Positions 7,924 through 16,258 of a stretch of DNA of 46,750 nt are shown one piece after another. This DNA comes from an uncultured Collinsella sp. (lineage in GTDB: Bacteria; Actinomycetota; Coriobacteriia; Coriobacteriales; Coriobacteriaceae), in assembly GCA_902496845.1 (NCBI GenBank), contig CABVCJ010000006.1, positions 1 through 46,750 on the forward strand, in the 5' to 3' direction. Both the position numbers and the translations under genes were made by a program. The notes below the pieces were generated by a model. That model saw only the letters and a program-made list of their open reading frames with translations. It searched no databases and was not told the DNA's origin. Each line of letters opens with the position of its first letter. Positions within the stretch are counted from its first letter, which is position 1.

Positions 7924-8228
7924 GCGACTGGCGAGCACAACGGGAAACACGGACGCAGTGCAAACAAGCGACGGTATCCCAGCGCTTCGTACCCAGGGAG
8001 GGCCGGTAAGCCGACCCTCCCCATTCTTATGCCGGTAGCCGACGAACGCAGGATGCTGGGCTCCAAAACCATCCCAGACGTGATAACAGCACAAATAGAC
8101 AAGTGCCCCAACACGTCCGCCCGCCGATTTATAGCGCCGCGCAGGCAATTTAAACCGGCGTCTTTAAACATCTGGGCAGTATAGTGACCAAAACAAGTGC
8201 ATAACCGTACCCTGCGAACGGAGGAGAT
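7924..8228. other. Intergenic region before the PI-PLC gene
   Basis: Apart from the terminator at its start, the region carries no gene. A TATAGT at about 8179 could be the -10 element of the PI-PLC gene, without a good -35. The ribosome binding site GGAGGAG lies just before the ATG at 8229. Confidence 0.4.
7996..8028 (+). terminator. Terminator of lipoprotein gene 2
   Basis: GGGAGGG (7996-8002) pairs with CCCTCCC (8016-8022), with CCGG..GCCG inside. The following tract CATTCTTAT is only partly T-rich. It closely resembles the terminator after paralogue 1. Confidence 0.65.
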
Positions 8229-10730
8229 ATGACCGAACACCATGCCATCAGCCGCCGAGCGTTTACGCTGGGCCTAGGGCTTGCGGCGTTGTCACCACTT
8301 GCAAGCCTGCCCGAAACCGCAGCGCCGGGCATTCCCCTGCGAACGGCATTTGCAGACAACACACCCGCACCGTCGGACAGCCTCGACAATTTCGTCATTC
8401 GCCTTCGCCCCGCGGGCTATTTTCGCACCGCGAGCGTCAACCAAGACGGCAACGTTCGCGGCAACGTCTGCCACCTGTTTAATGACGGCACGTCCAGCAA
8501 GCTCATCCTTGAGCACGTAGAGACCGATACAGAAAATAGAAACTGGTATGCCATCCGCACCTTGCTCAATTTCGAAGAGCATAAAAAGACGGGCTACAGC
8601 ATTTGGTCGGTCGACGACGACTCGGACAAAGATGGAAAGGTCATCCACGTATGGGGCGGCGAGTATGACAACAAGCCCAGCCGCGCTTTTGCGTTCGAAC
8701 GTCAATCAAACGGAACCTATATCATTCGAGACCGCACGGTCGAGAAAGAAACCGAGAAAAAAGACATTAAGTACCTGGCAATAGAATCGGACGGCAAAGA
8801 CCAGGACAACAATAAGATCTGCCATAAGAGTAAGAGCATTCCGTGGGAGCTAGAACTTGTCGGTTACGACATGGGCAAGATCAATACCACAGTTAGAAGT
8901 ATCGACTGGACCACGTATAGCAGCTACGTCGACGGACCATGCTGGATGAAATACGTCGACGACAACAAGTACCTCGACGAGCTGAGTATCCCGGGCACGC
9001 ATGATTCGGGCACCTGCAGCGTGGACAACGACACCGAGCCCCAATCCTCACAAGCAAAGTGCCAGCAGGATTACATCCCGACGCAGTTGCTCGAAGGCAT
9101 TCGCTATTTTGATATCCGACTCGGAAGGAACGACGAGAACGGCGACCCCGGTATCGACCATGGAAGATGCTACCTGCTCAAAAAAGACGGGGGCTTTATG
9201 CATCTCTCCGATGTCATCGGTTACTTCAAAACATTTTTGAACGAAAACCCGTCAGAAGCGCTCATCATGCTTGCGTCACGAGGCAACGACGAGGCTACCG
9301 ACGAAAGCGTTACGACGGCTTTCGCCAAGGTTATGCACGATAATCCCGATCTGTTCTACACGTCGAGCCGAATCCCCACACTGAACGAGGTGCGCGGAAA
9401 GATCGTCCTGCTGCGTCGATTTGTACTCGCCGGCAACAGCGTAAGCAGCCACACGTGGGGCCTCGATCTCACCCAATGGGACGACAAAATCAAGGCGCAT
9501 TCCGGGCAGTCGATGTGCCTCGTCCAAGACGCGCGAGGCTTTGAGACTACGGGCAATGCGGGCGACAAAGAGCCCTATTGCACCAAGGTATACGCCCAGG
9601 ACCATTTTGAATGCACCGGAACCGACAAGATTAGCTGGGTCGATATGGCGCTGCGAGAGACGACCAATCTCACGCGCAACAAGGTGGACGTCGAGGACAA
9701 TGATGGCGCCAAGGTGCAAGTCCTGGAACGCTGCTGGTCTATCAACTACACCAGTTGCACGAATTACAAACAAGGAAGCAATCCTTTTACCGCGGCGCGA
9801 GTGGTCAACGAGCATCTGTACAAGAGCCAGTACATCAATCCCAGCGGCAGCGATAAAACAAAGTCAGATTGCCTCAAGCACGTTGGCATTATCGCGTCCG
9901 ACTTTGTCGATTCGGCACTGGCCCGGAGCATCTACCAACGCAATTACGACGCGAAGCACAAGCCAACAGTTTCATGCTGCCTCCCGGACCGCATGCACAT
10001 GACGTATGGAGACTCGCTGAGCGATGCCTCGCTCCAAGATGGCAAGACCGTTGGCGAGGGCCATTTCCGCCTTGTCGACAGCAGCAACGTACTCAACGTG
10101 GCCGCTTCTGGCAGCGCGTTTGCCATCGAATACGTGGATGTCGACGCCCTGGGCAACGAGACCGTTACGGAGCTGCGGGGCTCCGTGCCCATCGATATCA
10201 ATCCACGCGCGCTGACGCCCCATTTTGAGGGACTCGAAGGCCTTAAGGCCGGCGAAGACGTGCGCGCCAAGATTGCGGCATCACTCGAGGGCAAGCTCGA
10301 AACCGATGCCTGCACGGCCCAGCTCGAGTTTGTGCACGACGCGAACGGCGCTCCGGGAACGGCGATGGCCGAGGGCGAGGCATTTGCCGCGGGGACGTAT
10401 TGGGTGCGTGCGAAAGGCCTGTTGGGCGACGCGGCGCAAAACTACACGCTTGCCACCGACGGAGCCGCAAGCTTTACTGTGATGACTTCGGGCAACGCGG
10501 GCGACACCGGCAACGGTACCGGCGGCGGCAACGGCAACGATGCCACCACGGACAGCGCCGACAAGAACGGCAAGGGCAACAAGAGCAAGGGCTCGGGCGA
10601 GAAGCTCGCCGGCACGGGCGACGGCTCTGGCATCGCCGCCGGGCTCGCCGCTGCCGCCGTGGCGACAACGGTCGCCGGCGCGGCAATGCTTGCCAGTGAC
10701 CGCGAAAACGCTGGGGACGATAGCGAATAG
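8229..10730 (+). CDS. Secreted PI-PLC X-domain protein with Tat signal and LAXTG-type anchor
   Basis: An 833-residue exported protein. Residues 1-43 form a twin-arginine signal (SRRAFTLG, then a hydrophobic stretch). Residues about 50-220 look like a ricin-type beta-trefoil. The catalytic module follows: SIPGTHDSGT with His258, FDIRLG, and DHGRCYL with His311 give the two-histidine, metal-independent arrangement of bacterial phosphatidylinositol-specific phospholipase C. After about 580 comes a beta-rich, MBG-like segment (MTYGDSLSDASL), then a Gly/Asn/Lys-rich spacer. The end has LAGTG (793-797), a hydrophobic helix and a short tail, which fits a class E sortase substrate. The likely role is cleavage of inositol lipids or glycan-lipid anchors outside the cell, possibly of the host; that is inference. 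It has its own terminator. Confidence 0.88.
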   Translation: MTEHHAISRRAFTLGLGLAALSPLASLPETAAPGIPLRTAFADNTPAPSDSLDNFVIRLRPAGYFRTASVNQDGNVRGNVCHLFNDGTSSKLILEHVETDTENRNWYAIRTLLNFEEHKKTGYSIWSVDDDSDKDGKVIHVWGGEYDNKPSRAFAFERQSNGTYIIRDRTVEKETEKKDIKYLAIESDGKDQDNNKICHKSKSIPWELELVGYDMGKINTTVRSIDWTTYSSYVDGPCWMKYVDDNKYLDELSIPGTHDSGTCSVDNDTEPQSSQAKCQQDYIPTQLLEGIRYFDIRLGRNDENGDPGIDHGRCYLLKKDGGFMHLSDVIGYFKTFLNENPSEALIMLASRGNDEATDESVTTAFAKVMHDNPDLFYTSSRIPTLNEVRGKIVLLRRFVLAGNSVSSHTWGLDLTQWDDKIKAHSGQSMCLVQDARGFETTGNAGDKEPYCTKVYAQDHFECTGTDKISWVDMALRETTNLTRNKVDVEDNDGAKVQVLERCWSINYTSCTNYKQGSNPFTAARVVNEHLYKSQYINPSGSDKTKSDCLKHVGIIASDFVDSALARSIYQRNYDAKHKPTVSCCLPDRMHMTYGDSLSDASLQDGKTVGEGHFRLVDSSNVLNVAASGSAFAIEYVDVDALGNETVTELRGSVPIDINPRALTPHFEGLEGLKAGEDVRAKIAASLEGKLETDACTAQLEFVHDANGAPGTAMAEGEAFAAGTYWVRAKGLLGDAAQNYTLATDGAASFTVMTSGNAGDTGNGTGGGNGNDATTDSADKNGKGNKSKGSGEKLAGTGDGSGIAAGLAAAAVATTVAGAAMLASDRENAGDDSE

Positions 10731-10762
10731 GCAAGCCGGCTTTCAGACGCATCGGCTCAATC

Positions 10763-10798
10763 AGGGGCGCGGAATACCGTTCTGCGCCCCTATATTTT
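10763..10798 (+). terminator. Terminator of the PI-PLC gene
   Basis: AGGGGCGC (10763-10770) pairs with GCGCCCCT (10784-10791), followed by ATATTTT. Confidence 0.8.
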
Positions 10799-10900
10799 GA
10801 CATGAGGGATCAGCTCATAAAGGACGCCTCGCAGGTTGAACGACCAGCCACCGTGCCGCCAGATGCGCGGGCATAAGTCTGGCCCGAACGCCGACGTCGG

Positions 10901-11170
10901 CTACATCACCATGTTCAGCGCGTTCACAAATTCCTGGGCCTGGGAGCGGCTGCTCAGGCTAAAGACACAGGCAGTCAACAGCCTGTTGCGCAGAAAAACG
11001 TCGCGACCCTTGATCCTGCTGACCCCCGTGATGTCCTTAAGGTAGACAATCTCGGTGTGCTTGCCGCCGAAAGTGCCCTTCTTGAGTACCTCAATGCGGT
11101 TAGGGTAGATCTTGACGTCTTTAAACCCGCCCGAACCTTTGTCCTGAAACAGCAAGGTGTTGTTGTCCAT
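10901..11170 (-). CDS. Small PH-like domain protein
   Basis: An 89-residue protein starting MDNNTLLFQDKGSGGFKD. The pattern of short beta strands (IKVYP-type, IEVLKKG, TEIVYLKDITGV, FSLSSRSQ) followed by a C-terminal helix (AQEFVNALNMV) resembles small bacterial PH-like (DUF1707/PH_8-like) domains. The exact family is not certain. The start at 11170 is chosen because GGGAG lies eight bases upstream; an in-frame ATG at 11215 has no such site. It reads against the flanking plus-strand genes. No signal peptide or membrane segment is seen. Function unknown. Confidence 0.65.
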   Translation of the reverse strand: MDNNTLLFQDKGSGGFKDVKIYPNRIEVLKKGTFGGKHTEIVYLKDITGVSRIKGRDVFLRNRLLTACVFSLSSRSQAQEFVNALNMVM

Positions 11171-11373
11171 GCGTGTCACTCCCATGGGGTTCGCTAAAAC
11201 TGCCTCTATGGTCACATTTTAGTCACTTCGGGAATCCTGCACGAAGGCGCTAGGCGACATTGAAATTCGAGTCCGCGCGAGGCTTTAAGATAGGCATGAT
11301 CAGCCGCATCGATGCGACTAGCAATGCTTCTAGGAGTACGCCTCGTATTATTCGCCATTAGAGGAGGTCTTAC

Positions 11374-11700
11374 CTGGTTTACGCGTGGGAATTCGAGTTC
11401 TTTGATTCGGACGGCATTGAACTTCCCGCGCCAGACTTCGGACATGAGCCGCGACACGGCGGCAAGATTATCGCCGTAGCCGTCAGCCGCGAACTCGCCG
11501 ACATCCCCGCCGTCACCGCAGCGGATGCCGCGCGTATACTCGGTGTTAGCTCAGCACGGGTATCGCAACTGATAAATGCAGGACTGTTGGATTCATGGAA
11601 GGATGGCACCAAGCGCATGGTGTCCAAAGCTTCCATCGAGGCACGACTCGCCGACGCTCCAAAGGCAGGACGCCCGAAGGAGATACCTGTTGCCGCGTAA
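11374..11700 (+). CDS. HicB/HTH-like regulator, probably shortened and with a CTG start
   Basis: An open frame of 108 codons after a strong AGAGGAGG site (about 11360-11367) has CTG at 11374 where ATG is expected: (M)VYAWEFEFFDSDGIELPAPDF. The C-terminal half is a clear helix-turn-helix (TAADAARILGVSSARVSQL) followed by KDGTKRMVSKASIEARL and a basic tail (AGRPKEI). The N-terminal segment resembles, from memory, the start of HicB-like antitoxins that continue for about 45 more residues before the GHEPRHGGK block. Here the two are joined directly, as if an in-frame deletion had occurred. With the CTG start it may be weakly expressed or decaying. No HicA-like toxin was recognised beside it. An ADP-ribosylglycohydrolase follows 254 bases later. 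Confidence 0.55.
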   Translation: MVYAWEFEFFDSDGIELPAPDFGHEPRHGGKIIAVAVSRELADIPAVTAADAARILGVSSARVSQLINAGLLDSWKDGTKRMVSKASIEARLADAPKAGRPKEIPVAA

Positions 11701-11742
11701 AGGAACGCCAGGGCATATCGTTTTGACATATCGGCCATTGAG

Positions 11743-11783
11743 TTCTCTCGATTCGCGACGCACTGTGTCACGAATCGAGAGAA
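11743..11783. repeat. Perfect 13-bp inverted repeat
   Basis: TTCTCTCGATTCG (11743-11755) is exactly repeated in inverted form at 11771-11783 around a 15-base loop containing GCACTGTGT. A related smaller palindrome follows at 11867-11893. No T-tract follows, so it is not a standard terminator. Confidence 0.7.
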
Positions 11784-11866
11784 ACCGTCTCGACCCCAAT
11801 GATTCGGTTAGGTCCGCACACGCTTGCGCAATGAACAGGCAAAACATGTTTGCCGCCGGGCTCCCC

Positions 11867-11893
11867 AATTCGGATCGCACTGCGTTCCGAATT
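11867..11893. repeat. Second inverted repeat with a similar loop
   Basis: AATTCGGA (11867-11874) and TCCGAATT (11886-11893) flank TCGCACTGCGT. The loop and TTCG/CGAA borders resemble the palindrome about 100 bases upstream. The pair lies between the HTH gene and the ADP-ribosylglycohydrolase. Confidence 0.6.
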
Positions 11894-11954
11894 GAACCTG
11901 ACACGCTGCCGCAGGTTATCACGAATTCCCGACAGAGCATAAAAGGAGCTTTCC

Positions 11955-12743
11955 GTGACAGACAGACCGAAAACAACACTGCGCGACTGCATCTATGGGC
12001 TTGCCGTCGGCGACGCGCTGGGCGTTCCTTACGAGTTTAGGCCCCGCGGCACGTTCAAATGCACGGACATGATCGGCTACGGCACGCATGGGCAGCCCGC
12101 CGGCACCTGGAGCGACGACACATCTATGACGCTTGCTACCTGTGACTCGATTAGGGAGCTCGGGCACATCGACACCGCAGACATGCGCGACAAGTTCGTA
12201 CGCTGGATTGCCCGTGGCGAGTATACGATCAACGGCGTTTTCGATTATGGCGGCACGACCGCCCGCGCTTTGCACACCGGCAAAGGAGGCTCCGGCGAGC
12301 GCGACAACGGCAACGGATCGCTCATGCGCATCGCTCCCCTAGCGTTCACCGATGCGACGGACAACGAGATCCGCGAGGTCTCGGCAATCACGCACGCCCA
12401 CAGAACGTCAACCGATGCATGTATCATATTTGTCGAGCTGATGAGGGACGTGATGAACGACGCGCTCCCCTCGTGGACACTTCATTTGAAAGGCGTGCCA
12501 GAGCAGGAAATCAGATCAGGTGGCTTCGTGCGCGACACGCTTAAGGCAGCCACCTGGTGCTTCGTCAACACTAACAGCTACGAAGATTGCATGCTTGCCG
12601 CCGTCAACCTGGGCGACGACACCGACACCACCGCAGCCGTCGCCGGCGCCCTCGCAGGCACGGCATACGGCATCGACGCCATCCCACGAGAGTGGATTGA
12701 CATCCTGCGCGGTAAAGAACTGATAGAGCAGTGTTTGTTTTAG
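11955..12743 (+). CDS. ADP-ribosylglycohydrolase (DraG-like)
   Basis: A 262-residue DraG/ARH family protein. These enzymes remove ADP-ribose from proteins or small molecules using two magnesium ions. The metal-binding motifs are visible: GDALG near the N-terminus, SDDTSM at residues 53-58, NGSLMRIAP in the middle and GDDTDTTAA at 220-228. The length is typical. The start is GTG at 11955, with AAGGAG six bases upstream. No DraT-like transferase is nearby, so nitrogenase control is unlikely. The small accessory genes around it suggest stress, defence or toxin-related ADP-ribosylation, but the substrate cannot be read from sequence. Confidence 0.9.
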   Translation: MTDRPKTTLRDCIYGLAVGDALGVPYEFRPRGTFKCTDMIGYGTHGQPAGTWSDDTSMTLATCDSIRELGHIDTADMRDKFVRWIARGEYTINGVFDYGGTTARALHTGKGGSGERDNGNGSLMRIAPLAFTDATDNEIREVSAITHAHRTSTDACIIFVELMRDVMNDALPSWTLHLKGVPEQEIRSGGFVRDTLKAATWCFVNTNSYEDCMLAAVNLGDDTDTTAAVAGALAGTAYGIDAIPREWIDILRGKELIEQCLF

Positions 12744-12814
12744 GGCGCACTTACGATAGAAACTGACCAAGAGGCACCACGGAAAGAAAGATCGCAAATA
12801 TAGACGAGTTCCAA

Positions 12815-13000
12815 GTGGACGAAAACGGGATTCCGCTATTTCCAGCAGGACTGAAGGAAGAAGCCAACCTCTATGTCCTCCCCGACGGGCGTTATCTCCC
12901 CTGCGGGGTCTACCGGACCGAAGATGGCGGCTCACTCATTTATGAGCCGTTCGAGCTCAGCACCTTCGGGCAGATGCTTGCTCAATTCAAAGAGAGCTAG
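12815..13000 (+). CDS. Small hypothetical protein
   Basis: A 61-codon frame (from GTG) encodes MDENGIPLFPAGLKEE and ends QMLAQFKES. The frame stays open upstream for several codons (KIANIDEFQ) without a standard start, although a purine-rich GGAAAGAAAG lies just before it. The true start may therefore be a rare codon near 12791-12800, or the gene may have lost its start. The composition looks protein-like (LYVLPDGRYLPCGVYRTEDGG). It lies 71 bases after the ADP-ribosylglycohydrolase on the same strand. Product unknown. Confidence 0.45.
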   Translation: MDENGIPLFPAGLKEEANLYVLPDGRYLPCGVYRTEDGGSLIYEPFELSTFGQMLAQFKES

Positions 13001-13142
13001 AGGCTTGATTGCCCGTTAGATCGACACTGCCCCAAACCAGGGGGTGAGTAGGATGTCTCCCACCGCGGCCTGTGAGGTAAATCTTGACCGCCGCGGAATC
13101 CGCCTTCGGGCAACGCTCCGATCTCCGATTGGGGTGAAGCCT

Positions 13143-13235
13143 ATGAACTTGTTTCTTGAAATCCTGCGCCTCTCGATGTATGTGACCGGCATTGCCCGGA
13201 ACCCCTACTCGATCTGGCGGGAATATAAGCAGTAA
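13143..13235 (+). CDS. Possible 30-residue amphipathic peptide
   Basis: ATG at 13143 follows GGGGTGAAG by a few bases and opens a 30-codon frame, MNLFLEILRLSMYVTGIARN and ten more residues, ending before a terminator hairpin. A longer form from ATG 13053 (60 codons) is also possible. The peptide has an amphipathic N-terminal helix and a basic, aromatic tail. It may be a real small protein or chance. Confidence 0.3.
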   Translation: MNLFLEILRLSMYVTGIARNPYSIWREYKQ

Positions 13236-13256
13236 CGGATAGCGAAGGGAGTCATG

Positions 13257-13284
13257 AAAAGGGCCGGTTGCAGCCGGCCCTTTA
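13257..13284 (+). terminator. Hairpin terminator of the small accessory genes
   Basis: AAAGGGCCGG (13258-13267) pairs with CCGGCCCTTT (13274-13283). The T-tract is short, so efficiency is uncertain; it could act in both directions. Confidence 0.65.
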
Positions 13285-13503
13285 GACGATAATACCTGCG
13301 TTGCCCGCGCTTCCGAAGTGTGACTAGCTGAGGAGCGGGTTCCGCGGCACAACCTGATTTTACCCAGTGAGACGGCTCCTTTGCAGTCGCTCCACCGTTT
13401 ATTTACATCTGGCACCCTCAAACAATCAGACGACAGTCCGCACTCCTGCGAGCTGCCCCGTTCCTCTAGCTATCGGATCGCAGCGCCGACCGGCACTACT
13501 CCC

Positions 13504-14841
13504 CTACTTCCCAAAGATCGCAGCGAACAATCCCTTTCGTTTGGGCTTTTCCTCTCGGTAAGAACCCTCGACGGCGGCTGCGACCTGGCGCGGTTGCTCG
13601 CCGCCTCCACGACGCACGATCTGGTACAGGAACGGCGACTTGACGTATTTGACCTCGATGGGCGTGGCGTGCACGGTACTTTCGTTCGATAGATGCAGGC
13701 TCGGGTTGAGCGGCGCCACCACATGCGTCTCACGCTTGTCGCTAAACACCACCGCGGCCGCGCGGCCCGTCTGGCCGTTCACGGCGATGCGCACCTGTTC
13801 GCCATCGCGTCCATCCGACGCCGGACGATCGACAAAGTAGACCGGCACCATCACCAGGCCATCCTTGTGCTTGCGGGCCTTACGCGCCCAGGCGCGGATG
13901 CTCTTTTTATTGAGCCCCAGTACCGCCTCGGCATCGTTGCCGGCAATGTCGAGCGCCAGCTTATCAATGACCACTTGGTCCTTGGTAGACGCATCGACGG
14001 AGACGACGCGGAAGTCGCCCTCCTGCATGGCCGGGTCAAACGGCCCAACCTTGGCAAAGTCCCATGGCTCCAGAATGCCCATAAGGCGAACGTCCAGGTA
14101 GTTTGCCCGCGGATACGCCCAGTCGAGCACCTCGTAGTACACCAGGGTCTCCTTGCTCAGCCCCTTGCCCGGGAAGGACGCCATCATGCGCAGGTCCGCG
14201 AGCGCCATGGGGAAGTAGAAGAGCATCATGTCATTTTGAATCGCGTCTTCCACGTCGTGCCCGGCAAAGGCGTCGGGGTACTGGCGCACCAGCTGCAGCG
14301 CGTTGGCACGCGCCTGCTGCGGCGAGATTTCGCAGGGAATACCCTGTTCAGGCACATACTCGGCACCAACGCCCATGGTCAGGCGCTTGCTAAACGTGCC
14401 GGGCTTGAGAAGGTCGGCGACGCCGATCTTATTTCCGCAGGACGGGCACTCAAACACGCGCTGAGTGGACTCGCCTTCAAAGGACGCGCCGCAGAAGGGG
14501 CAGGGAATGCTCACGTGCGTGGCTTCTTGGAACTCCTGCGCCGTGCCGCGGTCCTCCCACAGCAGATGCTCCAGAACCGACTGATTGCGCCAGTGTGAAT
14601 TAAAGAAATACCAGTCCGGGTCCTCCGGGCGCTCGAGTTGCGACACATGGGTGAGCTTAAGTAGCCCATCGACAACCGTCAGCGGCGTATGGCGAATGCC
14701 CAGGGCGCTCTTGGGCTCCCCCGCATCGGCCTGCCACGGAACGACCGTGCCGCAATAGGCGCACTCAAAGCTGCGTTTAGCCTGGTGTGAGTACATGGGG
14801 CCGCCGCAGTTTTGGCATTTAATGGCAAACATCTCGTCCAT
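13504..14841 (-). CDS. Double zinc-ribbon protein of unknown function
   Basis: A 445-residue protein with two four-cysteine zinc ribbons: CQNCGG with CAYCG (about residues 9-32), and CPFCG with CPSCG (about 115-137). A long middle domain follows, with no recognised motif, and a basic C-terminus (KPKRKGLFAAIFGK). The arrangement resembles TFIIB-type zinc-ribbon proteins found in many Firmicutes and Actinobacteria, often linked to membrane or stress functions. No transmembrane helix is evident. The start has AAAGGAGG eight bases upstream. The gene diverges from the CDF transporter; the shared upstream region contains the palindrome GACATTAAGTATGTC at 14872-14886. Confidence 0.75.
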   Translation of the reverse strand: MDEMFAIKCQNCGGPMYSHQAKRSFECAYCGTVVPWQADAGEPKSALGIRHTPLTVVDGLLKLTHVSQLERPEDPDWYFFNSHWRNQSVLEHLLWEDRGTAQEFQEATHVSIPCPFCGASFEGESTQRVFECPSCGNKIGVADLLKPGTFSKRLTMGVGAEYVPEQGIPCEISPQQARANALQLVRQYPDAFAGHDVEDAIQNDMMLFYFPMALADLRMMASFPGKGLSKETLVYYEVLDWAYPRANYLDVRLMGILEPWDFAKVGPFDPAMQEGDFRVVSVDASTKDQVVIDKLALDIAGNDAEAVLGLNKKSIRAWARKARKHKDGLVMVPVYFVDRPASDGRDGEQVRIAVNGQTGRAAAVVFSDKRETHVVAPLNPSLHLSNESTVHATPIEVKYVKSPFLYQIVRRGGGEQPRQVAAAVEGSYREEKPKRKGLFAAIFGK

Positions 14842-15058
14842 GGATACGTCCTCCTTTGCACAGGGGCTGTCGACATTAAGTATGTCGGGCAGGCAGGCAC
14901 ATGCCCATACCCATGTGGCCCAAAATGGAGCACCTGGTCGGACAAGAAGGGCCGCTCGTTAGCTCCAGCAGACCATTGCTGCATTTTCTGAGCATCGGCG
15001 CACGGTGCGCTCATGCGAGCTACACTATCCCCTTAACGAGGATGCAAGGAGATACGCC

Positions 15059-16240
15059 ATGCTATTTGTAAATCGGCTGGTACATACGCTTGTTCCCGGC
15101 AGCGAGGGCGAGCCGGTCGATACGACTTGTCGCACCAACGCGGGCTTTGCCGCAAGCCTCATCTGCATTGGCCTCAACATTACCCTGTGCCTAGCCAAGG
15201 GCATCGCGGGCCTGCTCGCCGGCTCCGTCTCGCTCATCGCCGACGCCTTCAACAACCTCTCCGATGCCTCGAGCAACATCGTCAGCCTGCTCGGGTTCCG
15301 CCTTGCCAGCCGCCCGGCCGACGAAGGTCACCCCTATGGCCACGGCCGCTACGAATACCTCGCCGGCCTGTTTGTCGCCGTCCTCGTTTGTGCCGTCGGC
15401 ATCAACCTGGTGCTCGAGTCCGTTACCAAGATTATCAAGCCCTCCCCCACCGCCTACACGCTCGTTTCCCTTGCGGCACTGGCTACGTCCATGCTCGTTA
15501 AGCTCTGGATGGCTGCATTCAACCGCACGCTGGGGAATCGCATCGACTCCGAGACGCTCATCGCCACGGCGCAGGACTCCAAAAACGACGTCATCACCTC
15601 GGGCTCGGTCTTGGTGGCGGCGCTTATTTCGCAGACGACCGGCTTTGACCTCGATGGCTGGGCAGGCCTGGGCGTGGGCATCTTCATCTGCATCAGCGGC
15701 ATGGGCCTGGTGCGCGACGCCATCAGCCCACTGCTGGGACAAGCGCCCGACCCCAAGCTCGTCCAGGCAATCCGCGACAAGATTATGTCGTATCCGCAGG
15801 TCCTAGGCACGCACGACCTGATGGTGCACGACTACGGCCCCGGCCGCCAGTTTGCCAGCGCGCACGTGGAAATGCCCGGCGAGGGCGATGCCTTTGAGCA
15901 CCACGAGATTCTAGACACCATCGAACACGACATCAAACGCCAGATGGGCATTGGCATTACGCTGCACTGCGACCCCATCGCGACAACCGGCGATGACTTG
16001 CGCGGCTGGGTAAAGCGCGGCGTAGCGCAGATCGACCCTGCGCTCTCCATCCACGACTTACATGAGCACGACGGCTTTGTTTCGTTTGACCTGGTGCGTC
16101 CCGACGGCTTTGACATATCCGACGAGGAGCTGCTGGAGCTCGTCACGCGCATCGTGCACGAGCGCCGGCCCGATGCGTCATGCGTCGTCACGTTCGATTC
16201 GGGCTTTAGCTCGCCCGAGCGTCCGGCAGAGCAGCTGTAG
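15059..16240 (+). CDS. Cation diffusion facilitator (CDF) family metal transporter
   Basis: A 393-residue member of the CDF family, which exports divalent metals (Zn, Mn, Fe, Co, Cd) in exchange for protons. Several transmembrane helices are evident in the first 220 residues. The metal-site motifs are ADAFNNLSDASSN in helix 2 and AQDSKNDV in helix 5, both with Asp-Asp spacing. That pattern is more common in Mn/Fe-type members than the His-Asp pattern of zinc exporters; this is family knowledge. HPYGHGRYEY follows helix 2. The C-terminal cytoplasmic domain (from about 225) carries HDL and HCD motifs and an extra domain after 310. AAGGAG lies seven bases before the ATG at 15059, so this start is preferred over an ATG at 15005. 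Confidence 0.92.
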   Translation: MLFVNRLVHTLVPGSEGEPVDTTCRTNAGFAASLICIGLNITLCLAKGIAGLLAGSVSLIADAFNNLSDASSNIVSLLGFRLASRPADEGHPYGHGRYEYLAGLFVAVLVCAVGINLVLESVTKIIKPSPTAYTLVSLAALATSMLVKLWMAAFNRTLGNRIDSETLIATAQDSKNDVITSGSVLVAALISQTTGFDLDGWAGLGVGIFICISGMGLVRDAISPLLGQAPDPKLVQAIRDKIMSYPQVLGTHDLMVHDYGPGRQFASAHVEMPGEGDAFEHHEILDTIEHDIKRQMGIGITLHCDPIATTGDDLRGWVKRGVAQIDPALSIHDLHEHDGFVSFDLVRPDGFDISDEELLELVTRIVHERRPDASCVVTFDSGFSSPERPAEQL

Positions 16241-16258
16241 CCCCGCTCCGCTCGGACG

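Noticed and set aside
12987..13421. A minus-strand frame of 144 codons over the terminator and downstream gap
   Set aside because: It crosses a terminator hairpin and the small plus-strand ORFs and has no start signal. The gap 13284-13503 shows no other feature.
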